A stretch of 64,000 nt of DNA from positions 82,975 to 146,974 of the forward strand of contig JACDNV010000009.1 of the NCBI GenBank assembly GCA_017656425.1. Reading direction: 5' to 3'. This document shows positions 48,901-55,115 of the stretch, in pieces. This stretch comes from Candidatus Neomarinimicrobiota bacterium (GTDB taxonomy: Bacteria > Fidelibacterota > UBA2242 > B5-G15). The first letter of the stretch is position 1. Every line of letters starts with the position of its first letter. The notes under the pieces are model-generated. The model was not told where the DNA came from and did not search any database. It saw only the letters and a program-made list of their open reading frames with translations. The translations under genes and the position numbers were made by a program.

Positions 48901-49226
48901 GAATTACAGGTAAGATATATTATAATGAAAATGCATTTAAGGACGGATATCATATGTTTTTAGAAGTTTCTGGGAAAGAAAAATGGCTGTCAAATATGGT
49001 AAGGAGTGGGCAGTTGCCAGCTGAATGGACAAACGCTGAGGTCCTGAGTTTTAAGTATCTTTACAAAAATTATGGTTTGATTCATCCTTCTAGTTCACCG
49101 ATGGATTTATGGTTTACATCTAACAGATTTTTAGTGGACCTTTATACGGGCCGGTATTGTGGGGAGTCTTATTTTTGGAAAAGGAGGTGGTTTGATTGGA
49201 TTTATCGAATTCCCAGGAGGTACTAA
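45906..49226 (+). CDS. Rhs-core protein with DNRLRE domain and C-terminal tip (TcC-like, putative toxin carrier)
   Basis: A signal peptide (SLSLVLIIAIFEIISLGAG) is followed by a beta-rich N-terminal region, a DNRLRE-type domain at about residues 333-520 (RSLVKFDLSAIPEDAEITSA, NLVRRWVSGEAENYGVIFWA), YD repeats (about 525-760), and the Rhs core (YSGKEEDPNGLYYFGARYYDP, SYCGNNPLVFVDPDGEW; about 765-839). After the core comes a glycine/alanine-rich hydrophobic stretch (about 845-935) and a tip of about 145 residues (962-1106) that is unrecognised but is repeated downstream as an orphan cassette. GGAGG at 45893-45897 sets the start. The tip's last codons (RRY, AGG AGG TAC) form the ribosome binding site of the next gene. 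A polymorphic-toxin role is inferred from the architecture. Confidence 0.85.
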   Translation: MRSLSLVLIIAIFEIISLGAGERGFFEGDTSSLSTLSRRASRVKRRELKSHRTYFSKSYLNSDGTVTIEISSGYIHYRDEKGEFHEIERDFRKVEGNKRVYGVKRGLFRAYISGDVGDDYIMRFETRDGDSFRAKVLSMGYMDMRSRRYVEIARFNPDSISAVGNKVYCYNAFPGIDIVYEYMDTRLKERVVLGESARRDLPSPVDFGIPLRQALLVIKLRFEVSEGVEAFAGGKKISKGRRKGRLRRMVFDVPYDGENRIFFCDVRSRVRYFLERDVAFERSDEDSVGGIRSWCLMRRLVYTEGGRNYILTGVPYEWIASRDRGVIELDPSVSIQPPTHDVWIEYGKRNNFNSYSQLRIGRQDGWPWKRSLVKFDLSAIPEDAEITSAKIMLYFYGAYGRNKISRYVKCHQVLKPWAEEYATWYNYGPGPTWNTPGVGFDNVDAKSQPEDCHFWYKDYGWKVYYITNLVRRWVSGEAENYGVIFWAVDEDDYTNGDEKRCYSSEYTGDVNKRPKLVVTCSSRYIAKYSYNVYGRVSRVEYGNRMVEINSYENNRGWLKRRTYRRYEEGEKYRMEVTSFDNVGNILSIKDSYGNHTYEYDNLYRLVSYTGPDGSVREYSYDRNGNITRMGDRTFSISSTSNRITSSGYRYDANGNMTRHNGRLVEYNWRGQMVRYVLGYNINSSYDSFGQRVKREFYIECVYYITSGQNVLEEYNKKQELEALHIYNGISRIATIKGGNIYYVCQDQVMNSRAIVDDVGSVVQERSYYPYGEKRAASGNISKYQYSGKEEDPNGLYYFGARYYDPSIGRWLTCDPAGQFHSPYSYCGNNPLVFVDPDGEWIQFVIGAMINVILNAPNIDDWKDFLGYAAIGAFGAGIGMFGTPANWTLNTAIGAVQGGIVQGLNSSLTARSWDAFGSGFKSGAIAGGIAGFMTSEATINFLRGDGFVNNETLFNRWNDGSIEGYKRIAERFGDGEFVSSDHPIWDQPNISDGGRAMTNRITGKIYYNENAFKDGYHMFLEVSGKEKWLSNMVRSGQLPAEWTNAEVLSFKYLYKNYGLIHPSSSPMDLWFTSNRFLVDLYTGRYCGESYFWKRRWFDWIYRIPRRY
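48789..49226 (+). repeat. Rhs tip module, copy 1 (in the full-length gene)
   Basis: This coding segment for EGYKRIAERFGDGEF...RIPRRY is repeated at 51452-51871. The first 70 or so codons are nearly identical at DNA level (for example GCATTTAAGGACGGATATC in both); the middle diverges strongly, and the last codons converge again on YRI-RRY. Confidence 0.9.
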
Positions 49227-49228
49227 TA

Positions 49229-49723
49229 ATGAGTATGAAGAAAATATTTATTTTGTTTCTAATTATGATTTTAATTGGTGAAGTAAGAATTTCAGGTTTG
49301 CCTCAGGAGGAAAATGAAGGCTATAAGGCTATGATTAAATTTATAAATGAAGATGGAGAGACGGTCTATCATCCACATCCATATCTCTTTAATTTTGATT
49401 CATTAGATTCGAACTATGCGAATGTTGTTAGAGAATTAAGATGTAGAATTCCTCCGGATTTACGTAGAGAATTTAAAAGTAAATCAATGGTAATTGTTGT
49501 TGGACTGAGCCCCAGGAGTAAGGTGGATACTGTTTATGTTTTGATATCCTCTGGTTCAGAGGATATTGACTCTATTGTTATACGTACGGTTTACAATTGT
49601 AAATTTTACTATCCATTATTGAAAAGGAGTAAGGATCGTGTTTACATGTCGATCCCAATCTTGAGAGAAGATATTATTTGTAGAAGGAAGAGGTTTTGGG
49701 ATTTTCTAAAATTTTTTAAATAG
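49229..49723 (+). CDS. small secreted protein 1, TonB C-terminal-like; putative cognate partner of the Rhs tip
   Basis: A signal peptide (MKKIFILFLIMILIGEVRISG) precedes about 135 residues. The core SKVDTVYVLISSGSEDIDSIV...FYYP follows the TonB C-terminal pattern (G-x-V-x-V-x-I-x2-SSG-x4-D-x2-I). It ends in an aromatic/basic tail (RFWDFLKFFK) shared with three neighbours. It begins two bases after the Rhs stop and uses AGGAGG (49215-49220) inside the Rhs C-terminal codons. Position and pairing suggest an immunity protein acting in the periplasm; this is inference. Confidence 0.7.
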   Translation: MSMKKIFILFLIMILIGEVRISGLPQEENEGYKAMIKFINEDGETVYHPHPYLFNFDSLDSNYANVVRELRCRIPPDLRREFKSKSMVIVVGLSPRSKVDTVYVLISSGSEDIDSIVIRTVYNCKFYYPLLKRSKDRVYMSIPILREDIICRRKRFWDFLKFFK

Positions 49724-49790
49724 TGCTTTTGCAATATCTGAGGAGAATGTGTATACATAATACCATATTGTTCGGAATATGAAAGTTTAA

Positions 49791-49844
49791 TATCGGGAAG
49801 CTGGTAAATGGGATTGGATATATAGAATACCAAGGAGGTATTGA
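49791..49844 (+). pseudogene. remnant of a second Rhs tip (last codons only)
   Basis: After an in-frame stop at 49788, the frame reads YREAGKWDWIYRIPRRY and stops. Its last 12 residues match the end of the intact tip (DWIYRIPRRY). No more of the tip is left upstream. The AGGAGGTAT of the RRY codons still serves as ribosome binding site for the gene starting at 49847, which may explain why only this end has survived. Confidence 0.75.
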
Positions 49845-49846
49845 TT

Positions 49847-50308
49847 ATGAGGAAGTTATTAATAATTGGTTTTGTTATAATTGTTTTTGTCATTTTAAGA
49901 TCACAGGAGTATCTGGTTTATCCTGATGTGCATGATTATGTAATGCCTTATAGTCAATTTGTGGAGATAAATGATTCTGTGAATGCTCATTTATCAGATG
50001 ATCTGTGTAGGTTATTCAAAGAGGAGTATGCTATCCTCAGCATTGGTATAGATTCAAGTGGGTCAGTTGATACTGTGTCTATCGTATCAAGTTCGGGTTC
50101 TTCTATGATCGATAGCATTCTTGTGTTTGTAATTTCAGGTTTCAAATTTAATTACCCTATTAAGTATATGAGGGCTCGTGGTGAAGAGGGAAAGTTGTTT
50201 TCTAGAAATGTTGTGATAATGAAACAAATGGTGTGTAAAAAAAGGGGATATTTTGAAAAGAAATTGAAATTCTGGGAGAAATTTAAGAAGATATGGAGAC
50301 GGGATTGA
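49847..50308 (+). CDS. small secreted protein 2, TonB C-terminal-like; putative orphan partner protein
   Basis: It has 153 residues with a signal peptide (RKLLIIGFVIIVFVILRSQ). The core SGSVDTVSIVSSSGSSMIDSI...FNYP matches protein 1 and the TonB C-terminal pattern; the tail KFWEKFKKIWRR is again aromatic and basic. It follows the tip remnant, from which it takes its AGGAGG site. It looks like the immunity-type gene left behind after its tip was lost. Confidence 0.7.
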   Translation: MRKLLIIGFVIIVFVILRSQEYLVYPDVHDYVMPYSQFVEINDSVNAHLSDDLCRLFKEEYAILSIGIDSSGSVDTVSIVSSSGSSMIDSILVFVISGFKFNYPIKYMRARGEEGKLFSRNVVIMKQMVCKKRGYFEKKLKFWEKFKKIWRRD

Positions 50309-50402
50309 AGGATAATTTTGTTATAATGATCCTGTCAATAATAGGGTAGCATAATAGCAGTTTTATTGGCGGTTATATAAAAATGTGGATATACTCCTGG
50401 AA

Positions 50403-50849
50403 ATGAGATTTTTTCTACCAATTACCGGGAAAATATTGAATATATTAATGTTTTTAGCGCTCTTTTTTGTTTATAGTTTTGAACAAGATAGTTTGTTCAC
50501 TAAGCAACATTACCTGCCTGTTCCTTATATAAAAGGAGGTATGAGGAGATTTAGCGAATTAATAGTAAAGCAATTGGACCCTGAATTGTTAAATGGAATA
50601 AGAGATACAATTATTATATCGCTGTTGGTAAATCGTTCGGGTAAAGTAGACAGTGTATGTATGCTGAATTCAACAAATTTTGATAAGTTGGACATCATGA
50701 TTATAGAGGCTTCGTACAATGTAGAATTTATTTATCCAGATACTTCCATACTCAAGCAGGATCGGATATGGATCAATTTGCCTTTGTTTTTCACCGGTGC
50801 AAGAGATGGAGTGTCGGTTTTTGATAAATTAAGGTTCTGGAAACGTTGA
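50403..50849 (+). CDS. small secreted protein 3, divergent TonB C-terminal-like family member
   Basis: A signal segment (KILNILMFLALFFVYSFEQ) is followed by a core IISLLVNRSGKVDSVCML...LDIMIIEASYNVEFIYP and an end VFDKLRFWKR. It aligns by pattern with proteins 1, 2 and 4, but the SSG motif has become NST. ATG 50403 is chosen for the signal peptide; an in-frame GTG at 50385 is the alternative. No tip is preserved upstream; the site upstream (CTGGAA) is weak, unlike its paralogues. Confidence 0.6.
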   Translation: MRFFLPITGKILNILMFLALFFVYSFEQDSLFTKQHYLPVPYIKGGMRRFSELIVKQLDPELLNGIRDTIIISLLVNRSGKVDSVCMLNSTNFDKLDIMIIEASYNVEFIYPDTSILKQDRIWINLPLFFTGARDGVSVFDKLRFWKR

Positions 50850-50893
50850 GAATGTTAGCGCCGAGTACGTGGAATACAAAAGAAGTATTAAAA

Positions 50894-51388
50894 ATGAAAG
50901 TTAGAAAAGCAATTTCGATATCATTTATTGTAATTTTCCTTTACTTGAATGTCGATGCTGATGATAATCACGGTCATTTTGACAGTTTTATAGTATGTTG
51001 TTATGATGAGCCAGGTTATAAAGCTTATATCGTTCAATTCCACTTAAAGGCTGGGGAAGAGTTTTTGATATTACCAGACACAACCACGGTGTATTCAATA
51101 TATTTTCTATCAGAAACTGGTGATACTTTACGGAAAGGTGAAAATATTAATGCTTTATATTCAATGGGATATAACATGGGTATAATAAATGTAGCAACAT
51201 GCCCTAACAGTGAATATCATATTTGTAGAAGAGTAGAGGGTAAAGAATACTGGTTTTATCTCACAATACCTATTCCAAAAGAAGAAAATGTAAGCTTCAT
51301 CGTATTTAATCTGACGGTAAAAGTAAAAATTAATGAAGTGGTCAGTAGAAAGACGTTTCATACAATGTTATCATTGAGTGTAAAATAA
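50894..51388 (+). CDS. small secreted protein of unknown family in the Rhs array
   Basis: It has 164 residues: a signal peptide (VRKAISISFIVIFLYLNVDA) and a beta-rich body with three or four Cys (VCCYDEP, TCPNSEYHICRR). It ends in a strand-rich FIVFNLTVKVKI segment. It does not match the TonB-like family of its neighbours. The frame opens upstream at 50846, but ATG 50894 gives the signal peptide. It may be an unrelated immunity or accessory protein; this is uncertain. Confidence 0.55.
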   Translation: MKVRKAISISFIVIFLYLNVDADDNHGHFDSFIVCCYDEPGYKAYIVQFHLKAGEEFLILPDTTTVYSIYFLSETGDTLRKGENINALYSMGYNMGIINVATCPNSEYHICRRVEGKEYWFYLTIPIPKEENVSFIVFNLTVKVKINEVVSRKTFHTMLSLSVK

Positions 51389-51451
51389 CAAAACAATAAG
51401 CATGATATAATGCGTTATCAGATATATTTGAATTAACGAAATAAATAATTT

Positions 51452-51871
51452 GAAGGATACAGAAGAATAGCAGAAAGTTTTGGGAAGGGAGAATTTGTTA
51501 CTTCGGATGATCCTTTATGGAATCAGCCCAATATTAGTGATAGAGGTGGAGGGATGACGAATAGATATACAGGTGAGATATTTTATAATGAAAATGCATT
51601 TAAGGACGGATATCATAAGTTTTTAGAAGTTTCTGCGAAGGAAAAATGGTTGTCAAATATGGTGAAAAATGGTGTGCTGCCTGAGAATTGGCTTGATGCG
51701 GAAGTATTAAGCTATAGATATGTATATAGAAATCAAGGACTTGTTTCACCTTATAGTAATCCACAATTTTTATATTATAAATCTATAAATTATATTCGTA
51801 GTGAAAGGACTGATTTAATATGGGGAACAAAATGGTGGCATTTCGTTTATAGGATATCTAGGAGGTATTAA
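51452..51871 (+). repeat. Rhs tip module, copy 3 (orphan cassette)
   Basis: It begins immediately after an in-frame stop (51446-51448) at EGYRRIAESFGKGEF and runs to YRISRRY and a stop. It covers the same span as residues 962-1106 of the full-length Rhs protein, with no carrier. The early part is almost identical in DNA; the middle differs. This is the expected form of a silent, displaced tip. Confidence 0.88.
51554..51871 (+). CDS. orphan Rhs tip fragment
   Basis: This is the only part of the orphan cassette with a start codon (ATG 51554, with AGAGG about eight bases upstream), 105 residues from MTNRYTGEIFYNENAF to YRISRRY. Homology continues upstream of the ATG to 51452, so the translated piece, if made, would be a truncated tip without signal peptide. 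It ends three bases before the next gene, to which it gives the AGGAGG ribosome binding site. It may be untranslated. Confidence 0.55.
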   Translation: MTNRYTGEIFYNENAFKDGYHKFLEVSAKEKWLSNMVKNGVLPENWLDAEVLSYRYVYRNQGLVSPYSNPQFLYYKSINYIRSERTDLIWGTKWWHFVYRISRRY

Positions 51872-51873
51872 GT

Positions 51874-52299
51874 ATGAGGTATATCAAAATTGTTTTATTA
51901 TTTATTGTATTTTTCATGGACGTTAAGTTACTAATTTCCCAGAAATTTATTGGTGGTGATCCATATGAAAGTGTTTTACCTGACAGCTATCATGAAGCAT
52001 TAAATGATAGTATAAAAAAATATTTACCTGAATATCTTTATAAAGATTTTAAAGAAAGATTAGTTGTTATTAATATAAGATTAATTTTTCCAGGAGTGGT
52101 TGATACAGCTTCTATTTTAAAATCATCTGGTTCAGCAATTATAGATACAATACTAATATCCGTAATATCAAAAATGAACTACAATTATCCGGAAGCTTTA
52201 AAGAATTTTGATTATATCTCGTTATCTATACCAATACTCAAAAGAAACGTTATTAGTAATAATGATAAGTTGTGGAAATTTGAAAAGTATTTTAAATAA
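51874..52299 (+). CDS. small secreted protein 4, TonB C-terminal-like; putative partner of the orphan tip
   Basis: It has 141 residues with a signal peptide (YIKIVLLFIVFFMDVKLLIS). The core PGVVDTASILKSSGSAIIDTI...YNYP and tail LWKFEKYFK align with proteins 1-3. It is closest to protein 2 in the N-terminal half (VLPDSYHEALNDSI). It starts two bases after the orphan tip stop, the same spacing as protein 1 after the full Rhs gene. Confidence 0.7.
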   Translation: MRYIKIVLLFIVFFMDVKLLISQKFIGGDPYESVLPDSYHEALNDSIKKYLPEYLYKDFKERLVVINIRLIFPGVVDTASILKSSGSAIIDTILISVISKMNYNYPEALKNFDYISLSIPILKRNVISNNDKLWKFEKYFK

Positions 52300-52595
52300 A
52301 CTTTTTTGTGAGAAAATATTAAAGATATTTGTGAATGTTAATTACAAAATATCAAGCGAAGTCTATAATAGCATTTTTACATTGAACTATTTTTATAAAT
52401 TGTTGGGTGATTATATGTTGAATCTATTATATGGTGCTTTTCCAGCTAATAGTACAACATAATACTTGTAGGAGAAATAGGGTGATAACACTTTTATTTA
52501 TAGTATACCAGAATGGGGTATTAAATCGGTTCTATTCAGGCTGGATATTAAGGTCAAATCGGATGGAATTTTATGTCGGGAGACTGTTTCTACTA
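52300..52595. other. gene-poor stretch after the Rhs array
   Basis: Short frames only, mostly AT-rich; no hairpin with a T run was found. It marks the right edge of the Rhs array. Confidence 0.4.
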
Positions 52596-53075
52596 TTATA
52601 GATCTGGAGTAAGAGGATGTAAATTTGACTTGGTATTAGACACCTCTTGTGTTTGTTCCAGCCGGATCATGAGTTCCAGATCATTGGCAGATGAGTACGA
52701 TAATGGATTATAACGAATGGCATTGATAATCTGCAATATAAGAGAGCTCTCTTTGATATTAGATAGGGTTTTTGAATTTTTTATATGAGTTTTTCTACAG
52801 GAACGGTTTGGATATCCATTTCCCTTCTGAAATTGTATAATATTTTCTCCCACAGCGATCCTTTGGATTGTCTTTTAACTTGTTATTGGCTATGATACTA
52901 TCCATAGGATCCCTAATCGGTATAGTCCATGTTTTTTCTCCTTATCTGTGATTCTCTTTCCAAAAATCTCACAGAGCATAGCCTGTCCACGAGCTATGCT
53001 CTCATCACTCATTACCCTTAATTTAATCAATTCTATCGCACCACCATGTGCATGAACTTTCCCGATTATTTATAG
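52596..53075 (-). pseudogene. decayed, frameshifted gene of unknown family
   Basis: On the minus strand, protein-like sequence is spread over at least two frames: about 53075-52940 reads IIGKVHAHGGAIELIKL...ARGQAMLCEIFGKRITDKE, then, after a shift, WTIPIRDPMDSIIANNKL up to ISKPFL and a stop, then a third piece IKESSLILQIINAIRYNP. The pieces have normal-looking composition and no overlapping intact gene. The family was not recognised. It sits between the Rhs array and the KamA gene and may mark an old insertion boundary. Confidence 0.4.
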
Positions 53076-53120
53076 ACTTTATATTGAAATTTTGCCTAAA
53101 ATTTTTTACCTTCAAAAGCT

Positions 53121-55010
53121 ATGGGAAAACAGAATAAAAATTTAAATAAAATAATATTTGATAAGCAAAATCTTAAACATGCTAAACAATACAATATTAC
53201 TCCGCATTTATTCAATGATTTAACCCGGGAGGATTTAAATAATTTATATCGATCTAATCCCTGGATTACAGAGATTTTTCGGTCATCTACTACAGTAAAT
53301 ATTGCTAGAGAGCGGTTATTCCAGTTTTTAAACAGAAGGGAAAGATTCCTTCTTTTACCGGAATGTGATTTGAGCCCGCTGGAGGTGGATATTGCTCTAA
53401 GTTGTATTAGAACATTGAAAAACATTATTTCTCCACTATATGAGGAAATCTCCGATTTTAGTGCTTTAAATGTGTTATATGATATATTCGATGGTAAAAT
53501 TGATTCCAATGTGAAAGCTGGGTTTATACATGAATTTATACACTTGTTTAAAGGTATTTCGGGTAAATCTGGAGTTTATAATACAGAATTAAATAGTAAG
53601 ACAAATTTTGATGATATGACTCCAAGAGAAGTATCACTTCTGAGATCAAAGGAGCTCGATAAGTTTTCAGAAACAATTAAAAATTATATTTCGATATATA
53701 AAAGTGGGCTTGAAGAAGAGCTAATTAAATTAAGGGTAAAAAGTAAGGAAAAGATATTAAAGTATTTTAAAGCTACGGAAGAAGACTGGCTGGATTATAG
53801 ATGGCATTTAAAGAATGTAATTACGAAGCTTGACACTCTTGAAGATTTGATAAAGCTTGATTCCGATGAGAGAATTGCGATAAAACTTGCAAATAAATAT
53901 AATATTCCCTTTGGGATAACGCCATATTATCTTTCTTTAATGGATTTAAATGGCAGGACGGAACATGATTATAGCATAAGGTCTCAGGTTATACCTACAC
54001 TGGGGGTTGTGAAAAGGCTTTCTGAAAGGTGGAATGAGAGATTTTCAGCATTTGATTTTATGAAGGAAGCCTACACTTCTCCGATTGACTTGATAACAAG
54101 AAGATATCCCCAAATTGTGATATTGAAACCTGTAAGCACCTGTTCGCAAATATGTACTTATTGTCAGAGAAATTGGGAGATAAATAGTGTATTTGATAAA
54201 AACGCTATTGCTTCAAAGGTGAAGATAAGAGAAGCTATTTGTTGGATTAAAGAGAATGAATGTATAGAGGAAGTATTAATAACTGGTGGCGATCCTTTTA
54301 TACTTTCTGATAATAGACTGGAAGAATTATTATCTCAACTGTCGAAAATAGATCATATAAAGCGTATCAGAATTGGAACTAGGATGATTGTCACTTTACC
54401 ATATAGAATTACTGATAATCTTGTTAGAATTCTGGATAAATATCACATTTTTGGCAGAAGGGAAATAGCGATAGTCTCACATTTCGAGCATGTATCTGAA
54501 GTTACACCAGATGTAGTAAAGGCGGTTAAAAAAATTAGAAAGGCAGGAATAAGTATTTATAATCAGGAAGTTTTCACTTTTGCGAATAGCAGGCGTTTTG
54601 AATCAGTTGCATTAAGAAAATTATTAAAAATTTGTGGAATAGACCCTTACTATATTTTTAACACAAAGGGGAAGGAAGAAACCAAGGATTATATGGTACC
54701 AATTGCAAGGTTACTCCAGGAAAGAAAAGAAGAGGCACGGCTTGTACCTGGTCTTGATAGAACAGATGAACCGGTTTTTAATGTACCAGGGCTGGGGAAA
54801 AATTACTTAAAGTCTTTTCAGGATCATAAGGTAGTAATGATTTTATCAGACGGTAGTAGAGTTTATGAATTTCATCCATGGGAAAAAAATATTAAAAATA
54901 CCGATGTCTACTACTATAAAGATGTACCTATATTTGATTATTTAATGAGATTAAAACATTTAAGGAACGAGGATATAGAAGCTTATAAAACAATCTGGTA
55001 TTATTACTGA
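53121..55010 (+). CDS. KamA-family radical SAM aminomutase-like protein, long form
   Basis: The radical SAM cluster site is CSQICTYC (C-x3-C-x2-C) at about residue 340, followed by the TGGDPFILSDNRLEELL and RIGTRMIVTLPYRIT blocks of lysine 2,3-aminomutase relatives. A PLP-lysine motif of the PGGGGK type appears as VPGLGKNYL near residue 560. Unlike the standard 400-470-residue enzymes, it has an N-terminal extension of about 300 residues that is helical and charged and not recognised. Lysine or glutamate 2,3-aminomutase activity is possible; the substrate cannot be assigned. The start has no clear ribosome binding site. Confidence 0.8.
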   Translation: MGKQNKNLNKIIFDKQNLKHAKQYNITPHLFNDLTREDLNNLYRSNPWITEIFRSSTTVNIARERLFQFLNRRERFLLLPECDLSPLEVDIALSCIRTLKNIISPLYEEISDFSALNVLYDIFDGKIDSNVKAGFIHEFIHLFKGISGKSGVYNTELNSKTNFDDMTPREVSLLRSKELDKFSETIKNYISIYKSGLEEELIKLRVKSKEKILKYFKATEEDWLDYRWHLKNVITKLDTLEDLIKLDSDERIAIKLANKYNIPFGITPYYLSLMDLNGRTEHDYSIRSQVIPTLGVVKRLSERWNERFSAFDFMKEAYTSPIDLITRRYPQIVILKPVSTCSQICTYCQRNWEINSVFDKNAIASKVKIREAICWIKENECIEEVLITGGDPFILSDNRLEELLSQLSKIDHIKRIRIGTRMIVTLPYRITDNLVRILDKYHIFGRREIAIVSHFEHVSEVTPDVVKAVKKIRKAGISIYNQEVFTFANSRRFESVALRKLLKICGIDPYYIFNTKGKEETKDYMVPIARLLQERKEEARLVPGLDRTDEPVFNVPGLGKNYLKSFQDHKVVMILSDGSRVYEFHPWEKNIKNTDVYYYKDVPIFDYLMRLKHLRNEDIEAYKTIWYYY

Positions 55011-55044
55011 ACGATAAATTAAGATTCTCGCTTCAAATAATAAC

Positions 55045-55073
55045 TTGCAAAAAATCAGTTAAAACGATAAAAT
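55045..55073 (+). promoter_or_regulatory. promoter of pyruvate phosphate dikinase gene
   Basis: TTGCAA (55045-55050), a 17-base spacer and TAAAAT (55068-55073) lie about 40 bases before the start. GGGAGAGG serves as ribosome binding site. Confidence 0.5.
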
Positions 55074-55115
55074 TGCGGTGATTCTTTTGATAATTAAAAT
55101 AGGGAGAGGTGAAAA

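Noticed and set aside
45906-49226. Wall-associated structural YD protein without toxin function
   Set aside because: Not excluded, but the variable tip, orphan cassette and paired small genes fit a polymorphic toxin better.
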